The notes below the pieces were generated by a model. It was not told the DNA's origin and made no database searches. It saw only the letters and a list, made by a program, of their open reading frames with translations. A program made the translations under genes and the position numbers. 64,000 nucleotides of DNA from Panulirus ornatus. Its lineage: Eukaryota; Arthropoda; Malacostraca; Decapoda; Palinuridae. Positions 1 through 11,570 of the stretch are shown in pieces. The stretch covers positions 30,550,199 through 30,614,198 of the forward strand of contig NC_092231.1 in assembly GCF_036320965.1 (NCBI RefSeq), in the 5' to 3' direction. Position 1 is the stretch's first letter; each line of letters starts with the position of its first letter.

Positions 1-943
1 AGATAACGTTCATGCCTTCCACACATTCTTCAATGCTCCCAGAACCTATGCTCCCTCCCCATCCTGTGACTCGCTTCCATTTCCATGGTTCCATCTGCTT
101 CTAAGGCCACTCATAGATATCTAAAACACTTCACTTCCTCCAGTTTTTCTCCATTCAAATTTACTTCCCAATTAATTTGTCCCTCAACCCTACTGAACCT
201 AATAACCATGCGCTTTTTCACATTTACTCTCAACTTTCCTCTTTCACACACTTTACCAAACTCAGTCACCAACTTCAGCAGTTTGTCACCTGAATCAGCC
301 ATCAGCGCTGTATCATCAGCGAACAACAGATGACTCACTTCCCAAGCCTTCTCATCCAGAACAGACTGGATACTTGCCCCTCTCTCCAAAATTCTTTCAT
401 TCACCTTCCTGACCACTCCATCCATAAACATTTTAAACAACCATGGAGACATCACGCACCCTGCTGCAAACAGACATTCACTGAGAAATCACTCTCCTCT
501 CTTCCTATTAGTATACATGCCTTTTCACTTGTAGCAACTCGCCTCCCACACCATATACTCTTAAAACCTTCCACAAAGCATCTCTGTCCACCCTATCATA
601 TGCCTTCTCCAGATCCATAAATACTACATACAAATCCATCTGTGTTTCTAAGTATTTCTCGCATACATTCTTCAAAGCAAACACCTGATCCACATAACCT
701 CTACCACTTTTGAAACCACATTGCTTTTCCCCTATCTGATGATCTGTACATGCCTTTACCTTCTCATATAACTTCCCAGGAATACTCAACAAACTTACAC
801 CTCTGTAATTTGAACACTTACCTTTATCCCCTTTGCCTTTGTACAGTGGCACTATACATGCTTTACGCCAATCCTCAGGCACTTCACCATGATCCATATA
901 TACTGTATATTGAATAGCCTTACCAATCATCAACACAGTCACC

Positions 944-982
<39 letters not shown>

Positions 983-2570
983 CCACTGCAATACCATCCA
1001 AACCTGCCGCCTTGTTGGCTTTCATCTTCCGCAAAGCTTTCACTACCTCTTCTCTATTCACCAAACCATTCTCCCTGCCCTTCTCACTTCACACACCACC
1101 CCCACCAAAACATCCTATATCTGCCACAACAGACCTTCAAAATACTCACTCCATCTCCTTCTCACTTCATCAATACTTGTTTTTACCTCCCAATTAGCCC
1201 CTTCACCAATTCGTTCTCTTGTCTTACGCACTTTATTTAACTCCTTCCAAAACATCTTTTTATTCTCCCTGAAATTCAGTGATACTCTCTCACCCCAACT
1301 CTCATTTGCACTCTCTTTCACCGATTGCACCTTTCTCTTGACCTCCTGCCACTTTCTTTTATACATCTCCCAGTCATTTGCACTACTTCCCTACAAGAAT
1401 CATCCAAATGGCTCTCGCTTCTCTTTCACAAACACCCTTACTTCTTCATTCCCCCACTCACAACCCTTTCTAATCTGCTCACCTCCCACCTTTCTCATGC
1501 CACATGCATCTTTTGTGCCAGCCATCACTGCTTCCCTAAATACATCCTATTCCTCCCCCACTCCTCTCATGTTGTTTGCTCTCACTTTTTTACATTCTGC
1601 TCTCAATCTCTCCTGGTACTTCCTAACACAAGTCTCCTTTCCAAGCTCACTTTCTTTCACCACTCTCTTCTCCCCAAGATAGTGATCAGATATCCCTCCA
1701 GCTGCCCCTATCAGGACATTAAGATCCAAAAGTCTCTCTCTTTTACACACCTATCAATTGACATGTAATCCAGTAACACCCTTTGACCATCTCTCCTACT
1801 CGCATACATATACTTATGTATATCTCTCTTTTTAAACCAGGTATTCCCAATCACAGGTCCTTTTTCAGCATACAAATCCTCAAGCTCTTCACCATTTCCA
1901 TTTACAACACTGAATACCCCATGTACACCAATTATATCCTCAACTACCTCATTACTCACCTTTGCATTCAAATCACTCATCACTATAACCCGGTCTTGTG
2001 CATTCAAAGTTGCTAACACACTCACTCAGCTGCTTCCAAAACACTTGCCTCTCATGATCTTTCTTCTCCTGAGCAGTTGCATAGGCACCAACAATCACCC
2101 ATCTCTTTCCTTCCACTTTTATATTAATCCTCATCAATCTGCAATTTACTTTCTTACATTCTATCACATACTCCCACAACCTATGCTTCAGGAGTAATGC
2201 TACTCCTTCCTTTGCTCTTGTCCTCTCACCAACCCCTGACTTTACTCCCAAGACTTTCCCAAACCACTCTTCCCCTTTACCCTTGAGCTTTGTTTCACTC
2301 ATACCCAGAACATGCAGGTTCCTTTTACTCACTCATACCACCTATCTTTCTTTTCATCTTAGTTACATCCTTACATATTCAGGTACCCCTATCTGAGCCT
2401 TCAAGGAGGATGAGCACTACCTGCTTGAATCCTTCTTCTGTTTCCCCTTTTAGAAATTTTGATACAAGGATGGGGGGTTTCCAGCCCCCTGCTCCCACCC
2501 CCTTTAGTCGCCATCTATGACATGTAGGGAATACATGGGAATCATTCTTTCTCCCCTATCCCGTGGGATA
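1..2570 (-). mobile_element. RTE-A LINE copy, degenerate, cut by window edge
   Basis: This is a minus-strand copy of the dominant RTE-like LINE. Reading down from 2570 one meets the 5' head (TATCCC-like palindrome at about 2555-2570), the endonuclease region (pieces at 1973-2332 and 1711-2025, including a GDLN-type block mutated to SDLN), the linker (1115-1366), and reverse transcriptase (508-942 with MDLEKAYDRVDRDALW; 111-455 with FADDTALMAD). The 3' part lies left of the window. The frame is broken several times and a run of about 30 T at 947-977 has expanded inside the coding region. It is one of the older copies, non-functional as read. Confidence 0.9.
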
Positions 2571-2599
2571 CAGGGTCTTATTTTTCCTAAACTTATCAC

Positions 2600-3570
2600 T
2601 CTATGTCTTTAAATCTTTTTTTTTTCTCTGCCTTCAAATATCAGTTTCTTAACATTCCACTTACACACAGCTTATGTCATTCCCTCTTCCTTTGCAGAAC
2701 TTCCACTGATACATTCCTTTCAAACAATCTACCATGTGCCTTTCACTTTTCTTCCACAGAATTTCTTATCTTCTCCATCCACCATGCATTTCCACTTTTA
2801 TTCCTGTATCCCACTACCTTGCATCCAACTACTAATTCAGCAGCCATTAACTGTCTTGCCCTAAACATGTCTGTATCTCTACATTTTACTGCACTTCCAT
2901 CTTTCATGCTCTTCCTTGCATTCTTTCTTATTCCTCTTCTCACTTTTGAATGCCTTCACTTCTTGATTCTTCCTTACACCATACTTCCACTTCTTTATGG
3001 TTCACACCTCCACAGGAGCTGCAAAATGGGCAGAATCTCCAAAGAGTCCTCTCACAACTTTAGCATCCAGCACAACCTTTCCTAACCTTTCATCCATGCC
3101 TCATAGTCGTTCAAATGCTTTTTTTCTTCTCTTCCATCATTTCTTGCCCACATATATCCGTGGATCATCTTGTTGATAAAGGTGTTTGCAAAGAATAAAC
3201 CCCCATAGCCCAGGTGTCTACAGGCACTTCCTATTTATCACCTATCTCGTTGATTTTATCACATCCCACCTTTGCATTCACATCACCCACAGCATCCCCC
3301 TTTCTCACATTCTCAAACCCTTTTATACTGCCATTCAGATTTCTCCAGAAACACTTCATTTCATCTTCACCTTATACAGTGTTCATATTCTCAGGTGCAT
3401 AAACACATACCCATTCATACTTGACAATTCTTTTCTTTCTTTTCACCCACACTGTTCTTGATTCATTCCATCCATTCTTTGTAATAACTCCTTTTATCAT
3501 ATTTTTTGCTTGATGAACACTCCTCAATGATATATTTTGTCTATAATGAAGTTGTTGAAAAGTTTTGGAT
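2600..3570 (-). mobile_element. Remnant of a second, older RTE-like LINE (endonuclease to linker)
   Basis: Translating the minus strand gives weak but ordered LINE motifs. A YEWVCVYAPEN block lies near 3370-3420 (endonuclease YAP motif). A GDVNAKVG block lies near 3280-3300 (endonuclease GDxN motif). ARQLMAAELVVG and GNAWWMEKIRNSVEEK lie at 2743-2943, matching the Trp-Trp linker seen as SEWWDEEVRVLVKEK in RTE-A. The order is right for one minus-strand element. Sequence differs clearly from RTE-A, so this is a separate and much more decayed family. No reverse transcriptase core was found; it may have been lost where the first element now lies. Confidence 0.6.
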
Positions 3571-3794
3571 TTTCACCTGCCTTATCCACTGTACTCTTTT
3601 CAGAATTTCTCTGTTTCTCCTTTCCTACTGTACTTCACACATTCCTTGCCTTAAACCTTGCATAAGCTGACTAGAGTGTCTCCTTTATTAAACTATTCTT
3701 CCCTCTTTCTTAACCTTCCCACACCTTCATCACAAACTTCACAAAACGTTTTCCTACAGTACTTTGGTTCCTGGCTGCTGAACTCATTTTCCAC

Positions 3795-4600
3795 TCATTG
3801 TTGCCATTGAAATTGGTAAGTTTCCTTTAGTTTCCTCTTATTATATCTCCTTACGTTCTGTCTCATCTCTGGTCTTTTATCTTCCTTGTTTACCACATAA
3901 TCAAACTTAAGTATTCCATGATCACTTTTTCTAAGTGGTTTATCATATATGAAATTTTCAGTATCCATACTAAAGTGTATAAAGATAGAATTTAGTAATG
4001 AGGGTAAATCAGTCCCTCTCATATTAATGTGCTTATTGACATGCTGATGTGAAATATTTTCTTGTACACTCTCAACAACACTTGTCTCCATAATTTTCTG
4101 TCATCATGAAAATCCAAATCCTGCTGGTCTGTCACCTTTTAAATTAATACCCCCATTATCAATACTTTACCTTTAATGAGAAGTGCATATTTTACTGCAT
4201 CATTTACCATCCTGATTGTTCCTTTGTTTTTGTCTTTGTATAGTTGTTCTGGATTATTAGTATTCTTTTAAGGATTATATATTATCAATTCCACAAGGCA
4301 CTTCCTTCTTTTAGTTATCCTTCCATTTATGTATTTTATGAATAGGTCATCTATTGTTTCCTAAAACTTTAGGGTACCTATTATTAGGAGACCAAACCTC
4401 CTCCTTTGTCTTTATTTTCTTTCCTTACTGTCAAGTACCCAACTGGACAGAAAAGGTGAGATCTTATCTGTTTAGTAAGCTATGTTTCCTAACTCCAATG
4501 ATATGAGGTGCATTTTCCTTTTGACAGTCCGTAAATACCAATTATTTTCTGTGTACTATTAATCCTTCAACATTTGTATACAGTACCTTCATTCTGCCAT
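3795..4600 (-). mobile_element. CR1-like LINE endonuclease remnant
   Basis: The minus strand begins with KVLYTNVEGLIVHRK near 4545-4592, like the start of CR1/L2-type endonucleases (YTNxxS). ENAPHIIGV follows near 4510, and a late endonuclease block at 3795-4091 reads RGTDLPSLLNSIF and then LRKSDHGILKF. That is the usual R-G-x-x-x-PSLLDLVF and GKSDH arrangement. Stops and frameshifts interrupt it between these blocks. No reverse transcriptase was found downstream on the minus strand. Family assignment to CR1/L2 rests on motif style only. Confidence 0.6.
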
Positions 4601-5293
4601 TACCATTGCCATACATTTCTAACCTCTCTCTAGTACTGGTGAGGTTGGTCCATCCTCTTGCCTCATTTGGCATCTTATGTTTTTTGCCTTCCAACTGTGT
4701 TTTGTTTTTCCCTCTCTTCCATAGGTCTGGCATGCTTGATGAATACTCTGCTGAGTTCCACCGTGTTTTTGAGTTTCTTGTCTTGTCTTATTACCTCCTG
4801 GCAAGATGACTCCAAATCAAACATAAATACAAATGATTATCCCTTAATATTTTGATTATAACCACCAATTATTCTTCTTACGTTTATCACAGAATAGGTC
4901 TGATAATTCTGTTGTCTCCTGTATCTATTCAATGGGCATTTCTTCATTATTTACCCTTTCCTATTTATTTGGTGTACATTCTTTATCCAGTCCAAAAGTG
5001 ATTAAAGATTTACATCTGTCAAGCCCCTGGTTGATCTTTCTAATTTAGGAGCCATCTACCTTGCAGCTAAGTCCATCATTTATGTTTTATCTACCCCAGT
5101 GCCTGTGGCTTTCTCTGTAATCTCTGTTTGCCAATAAGCACTGATCCTGATTGCACTGCACTCTTCTGAAAATTCTCATCTACCAAACCATAAATTTTGC
5201 TAGTTTTTCTGTCTCTAAACAGTACCTGTTATTCTATTTGTAGCTGCATTCAGTGCCATGAGCATCTCATTTTCAGTGTTCCCAGGCTCCTGA

Positions 5294-5297
<4 letters not shown>

Positions 5298-5342
<45 letters not shown>
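5298..5342. repeat. (TG)n microsatellite
   Basis: An uninterrupted TG dinucleotide run of roughly 44 bp lies about 100 bp upstream of the host exon acceptor, inside the presumed intron. Confidence 0.97.
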
Positions 5343-5343
<1 letters not shown>

Positions 5344-5439
5344 AATACATTTTCTTCCGTTGCAAATATTTAATTTTTGCCATGCTTTGTTCAGAGAGGT
5401 GCCATAGAAGTGAGATTTTGTTTTTTGTTTTTTTCCCAG

Positions 5440-5861
5440 GTCAGCAAATGGAAGAAGAAGGTCAAGAGTGGGTTTGTCCAAAATGTAAAAAGGCTGAGCG
5501 TGCAATGAAAGGGTTTGTACCTTCAGGTAAAAAATATTTTGACATGTATGCTGAAGCATCTGGAAAGATGTTAGCAGATAATGAGATGTCCGAAATGTCA
5601 AAAAAATCTCATCAAAAAAGAGGGATTCAAGGAAGAATTACATCTGATGAAGTACCTGATAGGGAAGTGGTATCAAAAAGATATCTTGAAGGAGGTAAAA
5701 AGGTAGAAGTGCAACAGACAAGGCTCTCAATGGTAAAGAGAGGAAATACGTTACAAGACATTCAGACATTACCTAAGAAATCGGTTGATGAAGAAAAGAA
5801 GATAGATGTGTCACAAATAATTCAATTTTCTCCAAAAAAAACTATAGTTGTAGGGAAAGAG
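5440..5861 (+). CDS. Host gene internal exon: end of a PHD finger plus Lys-rich linker
   Basis: This is the best host coding exon in the window. A T-rich tract ends in a CAG acceptor at 5437-5439, and a consensus donor GTAAGA starts at 5862. The 422-nt exon enters in phase 1 and leaves in phase 0. It encodes about 140 residues: GQQMEEEGQEWVCPKCKKAE, then a basic, charged, low-hydrophobicity stretch. W-x-CPxC is the last tryptophan and final two zinc ligands of a PHD finger; the earlier ligands would be in an upstream exon outside the window. The QMEEEGQEW motif recalls DIDO1/PHF3/PPS-type PHD proteins (nuclear chromatin readers acting with RNA polymerase II), but that is recall, not a search. 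Any other PHD protein ending in W-x-CPxC is possible. Confidence 0.75.
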
Positions 5862-6057
5862 GTAAGAAGCAGTCTTTTTTTGTTTGTTTGTTTCATTGCA
5901 TGCTTTTCTTATATTTATTATGATTATAATTTGGCGTTGTCTCTTATATTGGTCAATTGAATTACTTGTCAATTGAATACTATTATTACTGTCCTAGAGT
6001 TGTCATTGATATATGTTCATGCGAAGAATAACTTTTGTGGTTTTATCTCCAACAAAG

Positions 6058-6121
6058 TTATTAGACTATCTGGGAATTGATTCAAAACAAAATTTTACAA
6101 AGTTGCTTACTCTTGCAAATG
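6058..6121 (+). CDS. Possible next small exon of the PHD-finger gene
   Basis: Following the 5440-5861 exon in phase 0, a segment bounded by an AG at 6056-6057 and a strong GTAAGT donor at 6122 is open and reads LLDYLGIDSKQNFTKLLTLAN. The upstream pyrimidine tract is moderate. The phase agrees with the previous exon, which favours a real exon, but the segment is short and I do not recognise the peptide. A young LINE is inserted about 60 bp after the donor. Confidence 0.4.
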
Positions 6122-6176
6122 GTAAGTAATGGTACTGTTGGAGCTCCATGCTGTCATAATTGATTATGATGTTATG

Positions 6177-6179
<3 letters not shown>

Positions 6180-6211
<32 letters not shown>

Positions 6212-9200
6212 CTTTGTCGCTGTCTCCCGCGTTTGCGAGGTAGCGCAAGGAAACAGACGAAAGAAATGGCCCAACCCCCCCCCCCCATACACATGTACAT
6301 ACACACGTCCACACACGCAAATATACATACCTACACAGCTTTCCATGGTTTACCCCAGACGCTTCACATGCCTTGCTTCAATCCACTGACAGCACGTCAA
6401 CCCCTATATACCACATGACTCCAATTCACTCTATTTCTTGCCCTCCTTTCACCCTCCTGCATGTTCAGGCCCCGATCACACAAAATCTTTTTCACTCCAT
6501 CTTTCCACCTCCAATTTGGTCTCCCTCTTCTCCTCGTTCCCTCCACCTCCGACACATATATCCTCTTGGTCAATCTCTCCTCACTCATTCTCTCCATGTG
6601 CCCAAACCATTTCAAAACACCCTCTTCTGCTCTCTCAACCACGCTCTTTTTATTTCCACACATCTCTCTTACCCTTACGTTACTTACTCGATCAAACCAC
6701 CTCACACCACACATTGTCCTCAAACATCTCATTTCCAGCACATCCATCCTCCTGCGCACATCTCTATCCATAGCCCACGCCTCGCAACCATACAGCATTG
6801 TTGGAACCACTATTCCCTCAAACATACCCATTTTTGCTTTCCGAGATAATGTTCTCGACTTCCACACATTTTTCAAGGCTCCCAAAATTTTCGCCCCCTC
6901 CCCCACCCTATGATCCACTTCCGCTTCCATGGTTCCATCCGCTGACAGATCCACTCCCAGATATCTAAAGCACTTCACTTCCTCCAGTTTTTCTCCATTC
7001 AAACTCACCTCCCAATTGACTTGACCCTCACCCCTACTGTACCTAATAACCTTGCTCTTATTCACATTTACTCTCAACTTTCTTCTTCCACACACTTTAC
7101 CAAACTCAGTCACCAGCTTCTGCAGTTTCTCACATGAATCAGCCACCAGCGCTGTATCATCAGCGAACAACAATTGACTCACTTCCCAAGCTCTCTCATC
7201 CCCAACAGACTTCATACTTGCCCCTCTTTCCAGGACTCTTGCATTTACCTCCTTTACAACCCCATCCATAAACAAATTAAACAACCATGGAGACATCACA
7301 CACCCCTGCCGCAAACCTACATTCACTGAGAACCAATCACTTTCCTCTCTTCCTACACGTACACATGCCTTACATCCTCGATAAAAACTTTTCACTGCTT
7401 CTAACAACTTGCCTCCCACACCATATATTCTTAATACCTTCCACAGAGCATCTCTATCAACTCTATCATATGCCTTCTCCAGATCCATAAATGCTACATA
7501 CAAATCCATTTGCTTTTCTAAGTATTTCTCACATACATTCTTCAAAGCAAACACCTGATCCACACATCCTCTACCACTTCTGAAACCGCACTGCTCTTCC
7601 CCAATCTGATGCTCTGTACATGCCTTCACCCTCTCAATCAATACCCTCCCATATAATTTACCAGGAATACTCAACAAACTTATACCTCTGTAATTTGAGC
7701 ACTCACTCTTATCCCCTTTGCCTTTGTACAATGGCACTATGCACGCATTCCGCCAATCCTCAGGCACCTCACCATGAGTCATACATACATTAAATAACCT
7801 TACCAACCAGTCAACAATACAGTCACCCCCTTTCTTAATAAATTCCACTGCAATACCATCCAAACCTGCTGCCTTGCCGGCTTTCATCTTCCGCAAAGCT
7901 TTTACTACCTCTTCTCTGTTTACCAAATCATTTTCCCTAACCCTCTCACTTTGCACACCACCTCGACCCAAACACCCTATATCTGCCACTCTGTCATCAG
8001 ACACATTCAACAAACCTTCAAAATACTCATTCCATCTCCTTCTCACATCACCGCTACTTGTTATCACCTCCCCATTTACGCCCTTCACTGAAGTTCCCAT
8101 TTGCTCCCTTGTCTTACGCACCCTATTTACCTCCTTCCAGAACATCTTTTTATTCTCCCTAAAATTTACTGATAGTCTCTCACCCCAACTCTCATTTGCC
8201 CTTTTTTTCACCTCTTGCACCTTTCTCTTGACCTCCTGTCTCTTTCTTTTATACTTCTCCCACTCAATTTCATTTTTTCCCTGCAAAAATCGTCCAAATG
8301 CCTCTCTCTTCTCTTTCACTAATACTCTTACTTCTTCATCCCACCACACACTACCCTTTCTAAACAGCCCACCTCCCACTCTTCTCATGCCACAAGCATC
8401 TTTTGCGCAATCCATCACTGATTCCCTAAATACATCCCATTCCTCCCCGACTCCCCTTACTTCCATTGTTCTCACCTTTTTCCATTCTGTACACAGTCTC
8501 TCCTGGTACTTCCCCACACAGGTCTCCTTCCCAAGCTCACTTACTCTCACCACCTTCTTCACCCCAACATTCACTCCTCTTTTCTGAAAACCCATACAAA
8601 TCTTCACCTTAGCCTCCACAAGATAATGATCAGACATCCCTCCAGTTGCACCTCTCAGCACATTAACATCCAAAAGTCTCTCTTTCGCACGCCTGTCAAT
8701 TAACACGTAATCCAATAACGCTCTCTGGCCATCTCTCCTACTTACATAAGTATACTTATGTATATCTCGCTTTTTAAACCAGGTATTCCCAATCATCAGT
8801 CCTTTTTCAGCACATAAATCTACAAGCTCTTCACCATTTCCATTTACAACACTGAACACCCCATGCATACCAATTATTCCCTCAACTGCCACATTACTCA
8901 CCTTTGCATTCAAATCACCCATCACTATAACCCGGTCTCGTGCATCAAAACCGCTAACACACTCATTTAGCTGCTCCCAAAACACTTGCCTCTCATGATC
9001 TTTCTTCTCATGCCCAGGTGCATATGCACCAATAATCACCCACCTCTCTCCATCAACTTTCAATTTTACCCATATTAATCGAGAATTTACTTTCTTACAT
9101 TCTATCACATACTCCCACAACTCCTGTTTCAGGAGTATTGCTACTCCTTCCCTTGCTCTTGTCCTCTCACTAACCCCTGACTTCACTCCCCAGACATTTC

Positions 9201-9225
9201 CAAACCACTCTTCCCCTTTACCCTT
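6180..9225 (-). mobile_element. RTE-A LINE, young, short-3'UTR type, 5'-truncated, with target-site duplication
   Basis: The 3' tail (A-run on the minus strand, T-run at about 6178-6208) and the terminal stem-loop (CTCGC-AAAC-GCGGG on the minus strand) lie at the left. The copy ends at 9225, within the first part of the endonuclease. Flanks carry the 8-bp direct repeat TTATGGGT at 6172-6179 and 9224-9231, a good target-site duplication with a 2-bp ambiguity. The 3' UTR is the short form, lacking about 270 nt present in older copies. The copy sits in an intron of the PHD-finger gene, antisense to it. Confidence 0.93.
6397..9186 (-). CDS. RTE-A endonuclease-reverse transcriptase ORF, N-terminally truncated
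   Basis: A 929-codon ORF stays open through most of the endonuclease (YAPGHEKKDHE, GDLNAKVS, MSDHYLVEAKVKI), the linker, the reverse transcriptase (FMDLEKAYDRVDRDALW, LRQGCVMSPWLFNLF, FADDTALVAD) and the C-terminal domain ending VVYRG. It lacks about the first 69 residues of the full protein, including the early catalytic Glu block (SETK), so endonuclease activity would be lost even if it were translated. The start ATG is simply the first internal Met. The open frame over 2.8 kb shows the insertion is recent. Confidence 0.9.
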   Translation of the reverse strand: MKSGVSERTRAREGVAILLKQELWEYVIECKKVNSRLIWVKLKVDGERWVIIGAYAPGHEKKDHERQVFWEQLNECVSGFDARDRVIVMGDLNAKVSNVAVEGIIGMHGVFSVVNGNGEELVDLCAEKGLMIGNTWFKKRDIHKYTYVSRRDGQRALLDYVLIDRRAKERLLDVNVLRGATGGMSDHYLVEAKVKICMGFQKRGVNVGVKKVVRVSELGKETCVGKYQERLCTEWKKVRTMEVRGVGEEWDVFRESVMDCAKDACGMRRVGGGLFRKGSVWWDEEVRVLVKEKREAFGRFLQGKNEIEWEKYKRKRQEVKRKVQEVKKRANESWGERLSVNFRENKKMFWKEVNRVRKTREQMGTSVKGVNGEVITSSGDVRRRWNEYFEGLLNVSDDRVADIGCLGRGGVQSERVRENDLVNREEVVKALRKMKAGKAAGLDGIAVEFIKKGGDCIVDWLVRLFNVCMTHGEVPEDWRNACIVPLYKGKGDKSECSNYRGISLLSIPGKLYGRVLIERVKACTEHQIGEEQCGFRSGRGCVDQVFALKNVCEKYLEKQMDLYVAFMDLEKAYDRVDRDALWKVLRIYGVGGKLLEAVKSFYRGCKACVRVGREESDWFSVNVGLRQGCVMSPWLFNLFMDGVVKEVNARVLERGASMKSVGDERAWEVSQLLFADDTALVADSCEKLQKLVTEFGKVCGRRKLRVNVNKSKVIRYSRGEGQVNWEVSLNGEKLEEVKCFRYLGVDLSADGTMEAEVDHRVGEGAKILGALKNVWKSRTLSRKAKMGMFEGIVVPTMLYGCEAWAMDRDVRRRMDVLEMRCLRTMCGVRWFDRVSNVRVREMCGNKKSVVERAEEGVLKWFGHMERMSEERLTKRIYVSEVEGTRRRGRPNWRWKDGVKKILCDRGLNMQEGERRARNRVNWSHVVYRG

Positions 9226-9232
9226 ATGGGTA

Positions 9233-9790
9233 CTATACCATTTATCCGGAAAGCTTGGGACCGGAGGTGACCTGGATTTCAGGATTTTCCAGTTTTCTGG
9301 AACACTGCCTAATATATATATGTAAGATGTAGAATAACATTAATTTAGGCAGCTCACTGTCACTGTAGAGTTAAAGCACTTGTTCCTTCTGTTTCTTGAT
9401 ATCATAGATAGTAGATATACCAGTACCATACTCCTCACTCAAATGCTTCACTGAAGCACCTCTATTGAGTCTCTTTAGTAACTCTACCTTCTTTGATATT
9501 CTGAGCACAATGTTTCCATTTCAGTTGCCCACTAACAAGTTGCCTTTCTGCTGGCCTTTTAGACGTGGTATTAAGTGAAAATTATGATAGATTGGGACAA
9601 ATCACAAATTTTTAGAGAGGCAAGTGTCCACAGTGGCTGTCCAGCTTGAACTGCCATGCACTGGGTACATCATGCCAATTCAGAATGCAGCAGCTGAGCG
9701 ACAAACTACTATGAAACCTGCCTTTTTCAAAACTAGCCAGTTTCAGAAATATCTGGTTTTCTGGAATCCGGATAAATGGTTCGGTACCTG
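9233..9790 (-). mobile_element. Non-autonomous pogo/Tigger-like DNA transposon with terminal inverted repeats
   Basis: Perfect 14-bp inverted repeats (ACCATTTATCCGGA at 9237-9250 and its complement at 9767-9780) lie just inside the ends, with partly matching sequence outward and TA dinucleotides at both edges (9231-9232, 9791-9792), as expected for Tc1/mariner/pogo TA targets. Inside, the minus strand at about 9374-9495 reads KKVELLKRLNRGASVKHLSE and then GISTIYDIKKQKEQVL, the helix-turn-helix start of Tigger/jerky-type transposases. No DDE catalytic domain remains in the roughly 560 bp, so it is a deletion derivative. Confidence 0.8.
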
Positions 9791-10862
9791 TAGTACTTTT
9801 ACGATTTACAATGTACTTGATTTAGACAGCTGAAATTATGGTAATGCTTTTGTGTTTGTTTTTCTGAAAGCTTTTGGAGTGGTTCCTCAGATTTACATAG
9901 ATGATGGTGATTTTTCTTAATTTTTCCTCTGCTTTTTTGTGATAAATCATGGATTGCAACCCAGCTTCAAGACTCAGTATTTAGAGCAGTGCTTTTTATC
10001 TTTTTTTTTTTTTTTTTATTCTTTAGCACACATGTAGATTTGTGTGATTTGTGTTTCCTTGGTTAGTTCATCTCACTGGGATGGTATAGATTTATATAAT
10101 TCTTAATCTCCAACCTAAGATGAGGGGAATGTCTCTTATCCCTCATTAACCACCTTTTAGGTGGTTATGTCTTTGGCTTGGCTTTTCCCAGTTCTGCCCT
10201 GCAACCAATCAACAATCTCCTCTTTACAGTGACTTTATTGCTCCCCTGCCACATTATTTTCATGGACTGCTGACACTGTAGGACAGTCCTCTTCAGCTTC
10301 TTTTTTTTCGTACTTCTTCCATAATGACATAAAAAGTATCCTTTTCTGATTGGTAACACCAAAGTGTGTGTTGCAATTGTCTTTTTATTTAACTTGTAGC
10401 GGTTGTATGGTGTTCATAACACTATTTAGCAGATCTTTTCACTTGTTTTGAACACAGTCCTCCATATGGCCAGTTCCTGCACTCGGAGCATTCCAATATT
10501 GTGGACATCACCTGTAATCAGTACACTGTTCATCCAGTGTTTGTGTAGACTGTTTACTTTCCTGCTCCTCCATTTCTCCTTTAATTTTGTTTCTTTTTTG
10601 TTCCAAGTTTTTTTTTTTGATCCTTCAGGTGTAAGTGCTCCTTATATTGGAATACATGGAGGGGGGGCTAGACTGGTGTTCACTAAGAGAAATAACACTA
10701 ATTCAAACACCAGGGTTGTGCTACCCAGGGTTGCACATCAGTCAATCAGGCCATCATTTGTATAGTTCAGTCCCATTGACCTTGACCAGTGCTTCAGTAG
10801 ACAAAGAGACTTCCATAGCTTGATCTTAGAGTGAAGGTATTTTTTTCTGTAGAGATTATATT

Positions 10863-10920
10863 TTCTCAGGGTTAGGAGCTCTCGGAGCAATATTCTCAGG
10901 GTTAGGAGCTCTTGGAGCAA
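10863..10920. repeat. 30-bp tandem duplication
   Basis: The 28-nt core starting TTCTCAGGGTTAGGAGCTC occurs at 10863-10890 and again at 10893-10920 with one mismatch by eye, giving a period of 30. Confidence 0.9.
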
Positions 10921-11454
10921 CTTGAGAACAAAGATAACCCCCCTCCTTCCCAAGGAAAAAAATATATATAGGGTTGAATTAAAATCAGTTAATTCATGTA
11001 GTTTGGCAGTCCCACATCTTGACCATTGCTATCCTATGTAGCATTTGGGGGCCAGGGATGCTCCAAGGGCAGGAATACTGGAACCCCTTTCAAAGCCAAG
11101 CTGTTCATATAAGGAGAAATAAATGAATCTGTAGAACAACTTGTTTTCTGAAGCATCTTTGACTTGAAGTTTATATCTTTTCTAGGTTGTCTCATGTCAC
11201 TTGGGATCATCCCTTTTCTCATACATTTGATTATGGCTCTAGGTAGTAGTTCGTAGGCAGCCAACAACCAGGGACACATATTACCAGTACTATCTGCCTG
11301 GGTATTAGGGGGTTAGTGACATCTGCTTAGTGAGCCAGTCCTTTAGTAGTTGTCAATTTGCACTCCTCTGACCAGTGTGGCTGCCTTTTCTTTCAGCTTC
11401 ACTAACATGTGAACTACTGGCATTCTGTCAACAAACATACAATCTCTCCTTGTC

Positions 11455-11570
11455 AACATTTTATTCACGCAGCTCATTCTTTGTAACTCTAGATTTTCAT
11501 GCAGTGAGCACTGTGTGCTAGCCCTGCCTTTTGGCAAAATGGTAGTAGTAGGTGGAAGTTCCAGGTGGGA
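11455..11570 (+). repeat. Dispersed repeat shared with 52885-52975
   Basis: The block CATGCAGTGAGCACTG followed by CTAGCCCTGCCTTTT and a run ending in AAAAT is matched at 52885-52975, just after a CR1-like C-terminal coding remnant. It is therefore probably the 3' UTR of that CR1-like family. Unlike the second copy, no coding remnant could be read directly upstream here. Confidence 0.5.

Noticed and set aside
10165..10362. Minus-strand ORF with a vague likeness to the DDE end of a Tigger transposase
   Set aside because: Only scattered residues match, with no catalytic motif or terminal repeat nearby.
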